Below, one piece after another: positions 50,983 through 62,844 of a DNA stretch of 64,000 nt. The DNA lies in assembly GCA_023091665.1 (NCBI GenBank), contig JALJCQ010000017.1, positions 496,001 through 560,000 on the forward strand, given 5' to 3'. Below the pieces are notes generated by a model. The model did not search any database, was not told the DNA's origin, and saw only the letters and a list, made by a program, of their open reading frames with translations. The stretch's first letter is position 1. Every line of letters begins with the position of its first letter. This DNA is from Pythium myriotylum (lineage: Eukaryota; Oomycota; Peronosporomycetes; Pythiales; Pythiaceae). The position numbers were made by a program, and so were the translations under genes.

Positions 50983-52824
50983 ATGAGATACCCTCCATTA
51001 CTGGTGTCGCTACTACGACTGTGGGAAGCTGTCCAAGTGGAACTCCATGGCCGATACTCCATCGATCGACTTGAGTCACTCGTTGACTTCAGCAAGACCT
51101 CGACACGTCTTGGGAATATGACTGTGCTCCTTCTTACCCCGATGCCATCGCTGCTATTGGTGCTCTTCTACGATGCACTGCCGTTGCACTCGCCGCATTT
51201 GGGTCTCTCTCAACAAACCGGTTGGCTCTTCGTTCGACTATATTCTATCGCGTCGTTTGCAACGATGACGTTTACGTTGCAGATTCATGAGAGCTCTCCG
51301 ACACTTCCTCTCTCCAGGGCTCGCCTCGCATTCGTATCCTTGACTGCGCCTTTACTGGCTGTCATCGCATTTTGCTTGCTTGGGACATGGTGGGTGTTCC
51401 CGACTCCTTTCGTTTTTCATTTGATTGCGGGCCCGTGGGTTGTGTCGGCTGTTGGATTGGTGTGGTGGGCGTGGCGTCCGTCTCTCCAGTCCAACCGGGA
51501 AGCTGCAGTGAGACTTACACGCTACTTGAGAACTGTTGTCGTCCAAGCCACATTGATGACTGGATACCTTGGATACTACACTGTGTTTACGCTGGTCGGT
51601 AAGCGCTATCAGATGTACGTGTCAATCTGTCTTCCAGCAATGAAGTTGTTCTTCAAGAACGCTGCAAGGAGTGGCCTGGTCTACATGGAAGATCTTGCCC
51701 CCACCACGATCGTGTTCAACGTGGACGCCTTCCACGCCATCTTCGTGTCGACTGTAATGCAGCAAGCTGACGGGCAGTTCACACTCGGTTTCATCCTCCT
51801 CGTGGATCTGGCTCAGTCGATTATTGCACATCACGAAGTCTATTCTATCGTGGTGTCCGTTCGGCTTGCCGCCAAATCCGCTAACAAGAACCTAGAAAGT
51901 AATAAGGACTCGCTCGCGCTGTCACTTCAACAGCCGAAATTCAACACCATCGACCACGCCCTGTATCTGACCAGAACTCATCCACAGATACGCGAGCGCC
52001 TAGCTTTTGTTCCTTCGCACACTCATTTGGAGGCGACGCGGGAATCCAGACGGAACTTCCGACCTGCAGCTTCGATCCCCAGTGCTTTCTTGTCGAAGAC
52101 TCTACATCAACCATCAAAGGTCAGTCCCGAAGAGGTTCGAGTGCCTACGATCACCTCTCGTACTCAATCTGAGAGGACCCTGCAGCACCTACCGAACCCA
52201 ACTAATGCCGCCGAGCATATCAAAATCGAATCTTCTCATCTGCGAAGCGTCTTCAGCGTTCTCCAGATGGCCTACATGATCGAATTCTACGTCCTCATCG
52301 AGTTTGTCGAAGTCGCCGTCGCGACCGTGTATGGTGCGTCAGCAATCATAAGTCATTTTGAAAACCCTTTCTCACCATACCATGGATTCTTGAAGCGCTC
52401 TATGTGCAGACCATGACACTGATGTGCAATCGTGCATACTACAGGCAGTTTGGTAGCCTCACGGACAGCGAGTTGCGAGGGACAGCCAAGTTTCTGATGG
52501 TCTACGCCGCTTTCGAGTTGCTCTCATTCATCTTGTTCTGCATCGCAATCGATCGGCATCTAGCGCACTTTTCGACACTCCAGCAACTCGCATTTGTGCT
52601 ACGAAAGCACTGGAAGATCGTCGTACCGACACTCGCAATGTGGATCGTCGTGGTTCAGCAATATTCCTTTCAGCACTTCGGTGAGTAGTTCCATCGTGGA
52701 GGAACACAATACGCGATTTGTAATCCTCCTCGTGCTCGCAGGTATAGATTACACCTTTCAGTTTGAGTGGGTCCGAGTGAAGAACGCTACACTCCGTGGC
52801 CTTCGCGACAGTATTGAAGGCTAG
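50983..52824 (+). CDS. Multi-pass membrane protein, oomycete-type family (tandem copy 1)
   Basis: Exons 50983-52333, 52396-52680 and 52742-52824, total 572 residues. The ATG at 50983 aligns residue for residue with the start of the paralogue (MRYPPLLVSLLRLWE against MCSWQQLDGFLQVWE), while upstream in-frame codons lack ATG. About eight membrane spans. The conserved core includes VQVELHGRYS, ESSPTLPLS, WWVFPTPF, MKLFFKNAARSGL and EFVEVAVA. A hydrophilic loop of about 120 residues (residues 305-425) differs strongly between the two copies. The second exon encodes ALYVQTM followed by two spans; the short last exon encodes GIDYTFQFEW. No named function. The plasma membrane is the likely site. Confidence 0.8.
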
Positions 52825-52865
52825 CAATCACTCGGAGACACAAACGTTCGTTGTGGTCTCCACGG
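52825..52865. other. Short convergent spacer
   Basis: Spacer between the membrane protein stop and the minus-strand remnant; nothing else seen. Confidence 0.4.
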
Positions 52866-53391
52866 TCAAGGCTGCAAGTCGACAAGGAGTGGTGAGTTAG
52901 TTGGCTTAAAGCATGCTTCAGCGTAGCGTGCACTGTCGATGTCTCCGGCTGTGAAGCTCGTCGTAAACTCTGAGAGTCCAGCTTCCACCGTTTTGGATCC
53001 CTTTCTCCGAAGGTGATCATGATACTCCAGACAATTCTTCTGGAAGGTGACGCTCGGGACGGCACTCAGAAGAGGCTTCGCGGAAGGCACACCACTCGAG
53101 ACGATGCGCTCCTCCTCGTTGAACAGCGCCGAAACCAGGCGTGTGTGGTCCACGTAATCAGGACCATTCCCGGGGGTTGAACTCGACTGGGTTGCTGAAC
53201 GCTCGGATCCATAAGCGCTGGATCAACGCGTAAAATGAATCGCCCAACGTTGACCAATCTCCATCTCTTATCTGTGTAGAGCTATGTTGCAACAGGGCGG
53301 GCGTGCAAGAGTTCGCCCGAGAGGTATATGTGATGTCCGCGGACAGCATCTGCAATTGCTGAAGTCATGAGAGTGATGGTGATAGGTAGTG
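52866..53391 (-). pseudogene. Possible small gene broken by a 1-nt shift in a C5 run
   Basis: Two minus-strand frames look like one protein: an upstream part (to about 53165) including TLGDSFYALIQRLWIRAFSNP, and a downstream part (53153-52866) including HTRLVSALFNEEERIVSSG and ending with a stop at 52866. They meet at a run of five C where loss of one base would join them. No start codon was found with confidence and no family is recognised, so chance frames remain possible. Confidence 0.3.
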
Positions 53392-53841
53392 AGCGCGTTG
53401 GCATTGTGAGCCAAAATTAAATTCACGAGGAGGCTGTTGGAACGATAACTGGATTCGAGCGAAGAGATCATCCGAGCGATTCAATATTGCATTGCGTCAG
53501 CCAGCTCTGGTGGTTTTATCTTTACTCATTCAAATCGCATACGAAATCAGACCAGTACCTGACCTTCCTCAGCTCGATTTATCCTCGCTCTGAGATATTA
53601 ATACATCCCTTCATAGGAGTGCATTCGACTGGCAGCTTCCAATCTGGAGCTGGGTTGCTCAGTGAGCATTGCCATTTTGAATTATCAATTTCGTCATCGC
53701 AATGCATGGATAGGGCTGGTGCAACGGTAAATGTGAAAGCTATTTTTTGTTTTGTGATGAGTCCGCGATCAGAACTACTAGATCTTAGCATCTCACTCTG
53801 ATCGCTTCGGCGTAGACAGTGCGCTTGCTTCATCCTTCAAG
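53392..53841. other. Intergenic, 5' side of the second membrane protein
   Basis: No gene recognised. It should contain the promoter for 53842. Confidence 0.4.
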
Positions 53842-55582
53842 ATGTGTTCCTGGCAACAGCTCGATGGTTTTCTTCAGGTGTGGGAACGCGTCCAGGTCGA
53901 GTTGCATGGGCGCTATTCACTTGAGAGACTGCGCGAATTTGCAGCTCATCGCACATCGTCGTCACGGCTAAAAAACTTAGCGTGGCTTCTGCTCACACCA
54001 CTACCAGCGCTAGCTATCATTCTCGTTTTCGACGCGTTGCCTCTCAAGTCACCGCACATTGCCTTGCCTCATCAGACAGTGTGGCTTTACATTCGCCTGA
54101 GTTTGTTCAGCATGTTGGTAACCTTGATGTTCGTGCATCAGATCCACAACAGCTCTCCGACACTTCCATTGCCGATGCGCTGGCTCTGGAGCGTTGCCCT
54201 TGTTGCTACTGCTGTGGCAGTTACTATCTTCTACGGCCTCGGGGTGTTCTGGGTCTTTCCGACACCGTTCTCGCCGCAGCTCGTGGGCGGCCCCTGGATC
54301 GCGATCGTCGTTTGTTTGGTATGGTGGTTATGGAAACCGATACTCGCGGCAGATGCGACTGCGAAAGCCAAGCTACAGTGCTACCTCAAAACACTCGCAG
54401 TCCAAAACACAATGATGGTTGGGTACCTAGCCTACTACGCGGTGTTCATTTTGGCCGGTGAGCGGTACCAAGTGTACGTATCGTTGGTGCTCCCGTTTAT
54501 GAAGTTGTTTTTCAAAAACAGTGCGAGGAGCGGGCTGTTCTTCATGGAAGACTCAGCCCCAGCGATCATCACATTCAACATTGATGTATTTCATGCCATG
54601 TTCGTCTGTACAGTCACCCAGCAAGTCCGTCAGCTTTCCCCCATGGGTGTTGTCATGCTAGTCGACGTGGTCCAGGCACTGATTGCATGCCACGAGATCA
54701 ACTCAGTGATATCACGCATATATGTCGCGGCTGGTAAAACACCACACGCTATGGAGCTCGCCTCATCTCTCGAGAACCGTGATTTACTACAGTGCGCGCT
54801 AACCCTCGTGGACACCTCTTCTTACGTCCGTGAACACCCATCAATCGCTCTACCACAACACTTGCAACTTGACTACCATCATCGAAGATCACAAATGAAG
54901 ATGTCAAAAATTCATCTTTGGGCTTCGAGCTGGGCAATACATGTTGCACCGCGTGAAATTGTAGCCATCCAACCAGCAAGCGACAAGATCGCTTTGAGCG
55001 AGCCACATCAATCGGGCGTCGAGTGCGTTCAGCTCGTGTTACGATTACTTCACATGGTCGACTTTTACGTTTTGAACGAGTTCGTTGAGGTGGCCGTCGC
55101 TGCTGTGTACAGTACGTCGACTATGCGCTACTCGAGGGTTTCGCCGTGCTCGTCTGACTTGCCTTCATGTAGCTCTGTACGTCCAGGCCATGACGCGGAT
55201 TCCTAACCGTATCTACTACCAACAGTTTAACAAAATATCGGATGATGAGCTCCAAGGAACGGTGGAGAACCTCGGTATATACGCGTTTCTCGAGATGCTT
55301 TCGTTCGTGGCGTTCTGCAACACAGTCAACCGACGACTAGGACGCTTCTCAACTGTCCAGCAGCTTGCTTTCTGCTCTGAAAAGCATTGGGCCGTGGTCA
55401 TCCCGACATTTACCGTGTGGGTCTTTGCAATCGTCCAGTTTTCATTCGAACATTTCGGTGAGCGATAAACAGAGGCTTCGACGAATATCCAGGGGGCTCA
55501 TCTACGTTGTGTTTGGCTCGTACCAGGCATTGACTTCACGTTCCAGTTCAAGTGGGTGCACAACAAGCCAAACTCAGTCTGA
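53842..55582 (+). CDS. Multi-pass membrane protein, oomycete-type family (tandem copy 2)
   Basis: Exons 53842-55111, 55173-55457 and 55527-55582, 536 residues. It has the same exon phases as copy 1, and the middle exon is 285 nt in both. Conserved blocks: VQVELHGRYS, NSSPTLPLP, FWVFPTPF, MKLFFKNSARSGL, EFVEVAVA, LYVQAMT, HFGIDFTFQF. About eight membrane spans. The hydrophilic central loop is shorter than in copy 1 and barely alignable, which suggests relaxed or diversifying change there. Tandem duplication in the same orientation, 1 kb apart. No known function. Confidence 0.8.
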
Positions 55583-55719
55583 GTGAGAACACGGTAACAC
55601 ATACGGTATCTTATCCTGGAAATCTGAATTGATTCGTTGAAAAGGAGAGCGATCTTGAAAGGACGCGGCCTTCTTACGTTGAGACTCGTCACGAAATCAA
55701 TTCCAGGCACACGACATCC

Positions 55720-57387
55720 ATGGACAATGATGAGCGCGCTGACACGGCCATCCAGGTCGATGATAACAATCTCGAGCAGCACGAGGACGAGGACGCGTTG
55801 TCTCCTGAGCTGGATGTTTCGCCTGACAACTCTCGCATGGCTGGCTTTTTCCGTGACGCCAATGGCGCATCGAGCTCCGAAAACCTCGACCCTGCCTCCA
55901 ATGCCAACGAATTTCAACTGTTAGTTGTGCTTCAACCGGACGGCGTGCGCCACCGCGTGCTAGTGACCAAAGACTTTACCGTCCAGGCGATGGCTGACCA
56001 AATCGCTAGCGACCTTCGCTTGAACGCGGAGCTGATCTCGTTCCCCGACCTTGAGCCGGCCCCAGGGCTCATGCAAAGCGAGACGACGCTCGGCGCTATA
56101 GGTATCGACTCGAGCACGACTAAAGAAGGCACTGAGCGCGTGATCTACGCTTCGGTGACGCGTAAGCTCGTGAACAGCGACTATGTGATGCCCGACGTCA
56201 TCCAGGTGCAAGTCTTCGACGAGCAGACGCAGAAATATCGTACGGTAGAGGTCGAGATCGTGAAATTCACTGGTCGGAAGCTATACCTTGGTGGATTCCG
56301 CCACCGTAAGACCCAGCAGATCTTCCACCACGCATCTTCACAAGTAAGCTAAACAATCTTCTGCCACGTCAACGGGCCTCTCACTCTTTTAGCACTGACC
56401 TAATAGACACTCCTGACTCGCGCAAAGCGAAACTACGGGCCTCGCGCGCACCGTGATACCCAAACTCAAGTTCTCGTGACCCGCTCGGCGCAGACCAAGC
56501 GTGAGTCGGGCACGCAGATGGAACGCCGCGACCTTGTGCTCGACAACTCGCGCGACCGCACGATTGCCGCCAAACCGTACTTCGACTCGTACCAGCTCCA
56601 CTGCCTTCAGGAAGACTCGGTCTTACTGATCCAGAGACTCTATCGCGGATACCAAGCACGAGCGTACGTGCATTTTCTGCGCGAGCAGAAACGGAACGCG
56701 ACTGCAAAGACCCAGCGCGAGGCTCACGAGAACGCGCTGCAGGACGCAGACTACCAGAAGCGAGAAATCCACAGACGCATGCATCCAACGACCGTAGGAG
56801 ACTTTGAAGTACTCTACAACGAGCTTGATAAATGGCGGCAAGTCGAGACGCACAAGGTGAATGCGGATAAGACCCTCGCGAATGATCCAGAGGGCAAACA
56901 AGCGGCGCTCGAGGCTATACTCGCCAAGGAGACCAAGTTGCTACAAACGATCGATAGGCTACGACTCACGGCGAATGATAAGAACCGAAAACAGCGAATC
57001 GAGTCGATGCTGCAGTTCATGAGTCGGCCCAAGCAATGGCAGATGAGCGACGGCGGTGTCAAGGAGGTCCACACGCCATTCACGATCCGAGCGAAGGAGC
57101 TCATGGATCTATACCACGGACTCAAGACACCTCTGGCGTCGGTTGATGAGCGTTTGGACGTGCTGCTTCATGTCAAGTGGACGGTCAAAGAGTTTGACTG
57201 CCAGCTTACGCGCGAAATAATTGAGCTTATCGACCGCGAAGCCGATATGCTCAACCGCGGGCGCAAGGAGAAGAGTCTCGAAGGACTGCGTAAGCGACTC
57301 AATAATCTATTTCTGCAGTTTGTTGAGAACCCAGAATTCAACCCCGAGGCCGCGGTCATCCAGCAGCAGCGCAACGCCGGACTGTAG
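55720..57387 (+). CDS. IQUB: IQ and ubiquitin-like domain protein (IQUB orthologue)
   Basis: Exons 55720-56343 and 56407-57387 (intron 63 nt, phase 0), 534 residues; animal IQUB is longer (about 790). An acidic N-terminus is followed by a ubiquitin-like domain (about 65-140). A conserved GGFRHRKTQQIFHHAS block and the RDTQT block that IQUB proteins share come next, then an IQ motif (VLLIQRLYRGYQARAYV, about residue 285) and a long helical C-terminal half. In animals and other flagellates IQUB is an axonemal (radial spoke-associated) protein. Its presence fits an organism with flagellated zoospores, where expression would be expected during sporulation. Confidence 0.88.
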
Positions 57388-58296
57388 AGCAAGTAGCATG
57401 GGATGCGAATCCTCTTTTCCGATTTGCAGTGCTCGATTTCTGGATGCGTAGTTGAAGTTGGGTCCACACTGGTTGTATACAGAACTCGATCCGTAAGGCA
57501 CAAGAAGACATTCTCTCACTTGACGATCGGTGACATTAGATCTGGAAGCTCAATAGTCCAAAAGACAGTGATGTACTATGGGAAAAGCAACAATGCAGGT
57601 GAAGTGGCAGCTGCTTGGGCAGAATCAACGATAAGTGGTTGCATGACTTCACAGAAAGGTGGTGTGCAGGGATTTGATTTGAATGATGAGTATACACTAC
57701 TGTCTTGCGCCTTGTTATGGACACTTCAAGACCGTACAGAAGTTGATACTGCATGCTTAGTCTTCCAAAGCATCTGCGTCTCAGAAACTGAACTGTGTCG
57801 CCGATCCTCCCATCACACTCACCGCATGAGTATTCATCAATTCTGTATCACTAAGTGTCAAGAAATCGAAGTGTATCAGTCCTAAGTGATACGGGATCAG
57901 TTCAGGTTGGAGCCCGAACGTTCTTTGAAAAAAAAGAATGTAACGCAGGTACTTCAACTTGAAGTAACCCTTGAAATACTTAGTATTAGAAGTACCTTAG
58001 CTCACGTGGTGTTTTCCCGACGACACCTCCATGTGTTGTGAGGGCGACACGAAACTGTACGGATCGGCTCGCGGTCCACAAAAAAATACTTGAAGAATGT
58101 TTTCGGTCACTCCTAGTAGAAGAGAACCTTCAAGAAGCAGCACTCAGGCAAGCCGACGGGGCCTTCGATCAACCTGGCTTGATGATGTGTAGTCAACAGC
58201 TGCGGTGGGTGACGCAGCGGTTGGAGTTGCCGGGGAAATGAGCAGTTTACACAAGTGATAATCATAAAACCCAGTAAATCGAAAGTTGGTGGCCTA
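57388..58296. other. Intergenic, no supported gene
   Basis: A plus-strand frame of 160 codons (57403-57885) begins 16 bp after the IQUB stop but has no family features and average composition; not called. Confidence 0.4.
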
Positions 58297-59751
58297 CTAC
58301 GACGACGCGCCTTGCTGGTACTTGTCGACAAAGCCAGCGAGGCGAGGGGCGTCGACGTCGGCGTTGAGAGCTGCCGTGACCACTTTGACATCTAAATCGT
58401 GCGTTAAGAAGTCGTGAGCACACGGGGCAACAACTATACACAAATATATCCAGTCCGAACTCACCTCGGTATCGAGTGGCAAATGTTGTCACGACATCGG
58501 CCGAAGCAGTGACGCAGACGACGCAAACTCGAGATGGCGCGATGCCTCGAGCCTGGAGTGCCTGGATCACAAAGCCCGTCTGATCGGCATCGTCCAGCGC
58601 CACTTGGAACAGCAGCACGTTTGCATCCACAGCATTGTTGGGCAAGTCGAGTCGTCGAAGCGCGAAAGTCTGTTCGATCGCTCGATCGACGTGGACGTAT
58701 CCTCGAAAAGCCGTCGGCTCCATGCTAGCGAACGCATTCAGCAGCGGGCGGCCATCTTCGCCACTTGATAACGCGAACACGGGCCTCGCATATTCTTTAC
58801 CCTCGTAATTCGAACCAAACAGATCTTCAACGCCCACGGCCTTAGTGCCGAAGACGACAAGGGACTCCTCAATCAGCATACTGGATACACACACAAAACA
58901 TCATTAGGCGCATACTGGAAAAGTTGAGTTGAAATCTCGTACCTCATGAGGCGGTCCGCGGTTGATTTGAACGCTGCTGGGGACATGGCGTTGTCGCGGA
59001 GTCGTGTAAGCAGCACAGACACGCTCGGCGTGCGCAGCTCACGCACGCAAGACGTGAAGTGAGGGGAACGCACGTAGTTCTCGATCATTTGCCTATCGTG
59101 AGCAGAAAAAGTCCGTGAGACCTTTTCGTCCATGCTCATCCTCTTGGAGCGTTTCAACTCAATGACGTACCGTCCTTGTGGAGACTTGGCGAGGATATCG
59201 AAGCGTGTGAGGATTTCTTCGCGGTTCTTGTTGATATGGCAGATCGCGGCGCGCGTGACGCCGAATTCACGGGCCAAGTCGGCCTGCTTCTCTCCATTCT
59301 CCAGTCGTTGGATGATCATGCGACGGTCGATGTCACCGAGAAACCGGGGGCGCTTGCGCTTTCCGTCACCTTCAAACTCGCGGGGCGACTGGTTCGACAC
59401 CGACGACGAGGTCTCGGACCACGACGGCGATCGCTCGGGCGGTGGTACACCCGACGGCGTCAGCATGAGCTCCACCGAGTTCTCCCGACGTGGTTCCACC
59501 CGTCGAATAACTTCGTCATCGGAGAGGAACGGTCTCGACGTAGGAGAGAGTCCGACCGTCGAGTGGTCTTGCTGGTTCGTCTGAAGGCGAAGACGTTCCT
59601 GGAGACTCGGGAGCTGGTTCGTCGGCGAGTCGCTACCAGTGCTTGACGTCGTGTTTGTCATCTGGAAACGCATGGATTCGGTGGTCGTCACAGACGCAGA
59701 GGACCCAAAAGCAGCACGGAAAGATGGCAGCGAGACGGTGGCACACGTCAT
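58297..59751 (-). CDS. Helix-turn-helix / degenerate uracil phosphoribosyltransferase fusion (copy A)
   Basis: Exons 59751-58943, 58880-58465 and 58391-58297 close in phase to 440 codons (439 aa). The ATG at 59751 is used; the frame is open further upstream without an ATG. The first 115 residues or so are Ser/Thr/Pro-rich. RKRPRFLGDIDRRMIIQRLENGEKQADLAREFGVTRAAICHINKNR is split here only for description: a CENP-B/Psq/Tc-transposase-type HTH with recognition helix TRAAICHINK. The rest follows the UPRTase fold: LLTRLRDNAMS, the F-x-x-TADRLMR helix, then LIEESLVVFG. At the PRPP-binding strand, the family's D-x-x-x-ATG-type loop reads VALDDADQTG, so catalysis is doubtful. A nuclear, DNA-binding sensor or regulator is inferred. 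Confidence 0.78.
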
Positions 59752-60427
59752 AAAACTTGCGGGGCGTTGGCCTGGGTAGGATGACTCACTCCGAGCCGTG
59801 TAGCCGCGAGATCCCAAGTTGGCGAATGAGCAACCATCCACGATGGCTTCGCGATGGCTTCCCGCTGGCCTCGACACCCTTTCGGTCCATCCTGGTCACC
59901 TCAACATTTTTCAAGTGGCTTCACGACTAGGAACACCAAATAAATGTCCAAATTTCGAACTTTTCACTGACCGTGGAGATGAGCACGGCCTGGGTAGACT
60001 TGGGATTTGTATGCTTTCCCGCCGGTGCGTGCACGAGACCGGGCGGTAAAATTTGGAATCGTACCTAAAATTTTGGCAGACTGGAATGATGGCTAACTTG
60101 GACACGTTAGCGGATCTTGACGAATGTAGCCATTCTGAAAATTTGGGGGGGGCGGGGGGCGGAAGGACAGTTTGCAAATTATTCGCTTATTTTCTTTGAT
60201 CGATTGGTGCTTAGCGACCAGAGATGATCTGTGCCTGTCTCTTGTTGTTCATGAGATGCCGTCTGCGATGGGAAGAAGCACGACTAGTGTCTCGAATTTC
60301 GAATCGATCGGAGGACTATGAATATTTGTGTTTGCTGAAAAAAAAAAGACTGAGACGGCGCAGCTCGAGCTTTTGCGAGAGGCGAAATCGAAATGTATGT
60401 ATTTCATCGATGACGTCGGTGGGATAC
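59752..60427. other. Spacer between the two HTH-UPRTase genes
   Basis: Holds the promoter of copy A and the 3' end of copy B. Contains a G-rich run (GGGGGGGGCGGGGGGCGG at about 60145-60162) that could form a G-quadruplex. No gene seen. Confidence 0.45.
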
Positions 60428-61722
60428 CTAGGGCTCGACATGTGACGCGAAGTATCGCTGGAGAAACTCGTCACCTGAATCTACTGACTCGAGCGGCTGC
60501 TTTTCGAGTGCAGCAGTGATGATGGCAATGTCTACAAGACTATGGTGAGTGGGCTTGGCCGCGATACTGGATTGCTCGTCGTTTTACTCACCTGGATGGT
60601 GGAGAGCCATCTCGCGAGCGGCGTCGACAGTGCACGTGATGCAGACAATGCAGATCGAGGCCGGTGGCACGCCTCGAAGTCTCAGTTCCTGCATCTTACG
60701 ACCATCAGAGATCTCATCCAATGTAATCCAGCACTGGATGGAGAGGAGACCCACCTCGATCGCCGAACACGCAAAGGTCGCAGAAGACAACGCAGGCGTA
60801 ACCAAGAGAGCGCCCGTCGAAGTCACGATCTCAGGAAGATCCACTGTCATAACCTGCCAGGCTGACGAACTCTCGCCCAGTCTCTCTGTGCCGCAGATCG
60901 AACCCGTGCCTGCGTCGGGTTCCATAGATTGGAAGATCTCAACCATGAATGTGCCGTCGCGTCCCAATGCCACACCACACGGCGTCGAGTCAAGCATGAG
61001 CGACTCGGCTGAATCCGGCGAAATGCTCGCCGACCCGAAGCTGACCAATGCCTCTTCGAGCAGCAACCTGTCAAAAGCGAGCTTTTAGTATAGGAGTTGA
61101 GCTACCATCGTCAAACTGAACTTACTTGATGAGGCGGTCCGCAGCCGCTCGGAAACTGCGTGGGAGGGTTGTTTTGTCTTTGATGCGCGTTGTGAGCACC
61201 GTCGCGGCGGTCGTTCGCACCTCCGTGACGTTTTCGAACTCGGTCGAAGGTCGCGAGTAGTTCTCAATGAGAATGCTGCATCGTACACACGGTCCGTGAG
61301 CTTTTTGTCGACGAATGAATGGATGAAGACGAATGATTACCCTACCGTCCATGGGGCGAGCGAGCGAACTCGTCGAACCGCGTGAGCACCTCGTGCTTGT
61401 TCTTGTTGATGTGGCAGATCGCGGCACGCGTGACGCCAAACTCGCGGGCCAAGTCGGCCTGCTTCTCTCCTTTCTCGAGCCGCTGGATGATGATACTGCG
61501 ATCGATGTCCGAGAGGAAACGCGGACGCTTGCGTTCTCGCTGGCGCTTGGGAGCGCCGTCGCTGTCGTTGTCGCTCTCACGTCGATCCATGCCAAAGTGG
61601 AGGCGTAGCTGCGGGAGACGAACGGGAGCCGAGTTGCCTTTTTGGTCGTTCAGGGCGATTGGCGACGAGTGATCGGCGAGTGCGACACGCGACGTGGATG
61701 ACAGGAGCACTGCGTCAGCCAT
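60428..61722 (-). CDS. Helix-turn-helix / degenerate uracil phosphoribosyltransferase fusion (copy B)
   Basis: Exons 61722-61346, 61275-61126, 61067-60592 and 60531-60428 close in phase to 369 codons (368 aa). ATG at 61722. The HTH (GEKQADLAREFGVTRAAICH) is nearly identical to copy A and is preceded by the same basic KRPRFLSDIDR patch. The PRTase part has TTRIKDKTTLPRSFRAAADR followed by LLLEEALVSFG, and ends with IAIITAALEKQP, matching VKVVTAALNAD in copy A. The PRPP loop is more degraded than in copy A (TLDEISDG). The HTH is far better conserved between copies than the enzyme fold, which suggests that DNA binding is the selected function. Tandem with copy A, same strand. Confidence 0.78.
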
Positions 61723-62844
61723 GCCGTCGCGTTACGAGACGCGACAAAGGAGATCGCACGAGCGCGCGGAAGAAAATGTAAGAATGGTTGACGAGAGAAT
61801 TTAGTTCGTCGTCGTGCACGGTTGTGTGGGGCCAGTGGTCCGTCGAGTGGATGGGCGGGGCCTCGGAAGGGCTGCCTCGGTCGTGTGATTCGATGGCACG
61901 GGAAGAGTAGGCTTCTTCGACGTGACCAGGGATAGGATGCTGGAAGTGGGGCCTCGCCTGAAGATCGGAAATGAGATGCGCGATGGCGTCAGTTGACTGG
62001 CCAGCTTCCATGTTTCACTAAACGAGCACGAAAAAGAAACACAGACCGGCTCGCAAAGACGCACTCGTGATGGCTACGGTTCGAACCTGCTTCCCGGACA
62101 GTTCCTGCCCTCGCAACTGTGCCCGGAGAGTAGCGTCTCCCCATCTTGTGTGCCGATCACACCGGAGATCAGATACCGTACACTCGGCTTGAAGTGAGCA
62201 AGCGCCGATGTTGTGACCACCGTACTGTACATTCTGCTGGACGAATGCAATACTTTCAGTCGACGGATGCCTCCTCAACTGTCTCAATCCCAGACTCCAA
62301 CTTGGTGAATGTATAGGGGGGGCTTCCGACAAATGAGATAACACAGAACTTCTGCTCGCTCAAACTGATTCCTGCTCGCCACCGACACGAACGATACGCC
62401 CGCTCCGGCCTGTTGCACTGAACGTCATGGATGTCGTGGCCATGGCCATAGACGCGGCAGCCACGCCGCCAGCAAGTGCCCGCACCAAACGCTTGCACGC
62501 CCTCGAGTCAGTCGGTAAAAATCGTAGAGGTGTGTTATATTTTTTCGAAGACCCTCCTCCATGGTGTTACCAACAACGTATCGATTTGATCAGTGTTTAC
62601 GGTATTTCACAAGACCACCATATCAAAATACCGTATTATATATACTCTCAGAAGTTAATTATATGAAACGATAATATCTGGCTTTTTCAAAATACCGTAA
62701 AAAAGATGATGTATTTAAAATTCGTGAATTGAATTAAAATGTGTCGGCCTCAATACTGGCCGGCCCCTCCGCCACCCACGCCCTCGGTCTCCGCTCACGG
62801 GTGGCGCCGAACCGCCGCCAATTCTCTTCTCCGCCGGCCGCGCC
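61723..62844. other. Divergent intergenic region, AT-rich at the right end
   Basis: No gene found. Bases 62535-62735 are strongly AT-rich and contain the foldback pair TACGGTATTT and AAAATACCGTA, with AAAATACCGTA again at about 62690. It is probably the promoter region for the USP gene. Confidence 0.45.

Noticed and set aside
57403..57885. 160-codon frame after IQUB
   Set aside because: No motif, signal peptide or conserved block. Length is compatible with chance in a roughly 50% GC stretch.
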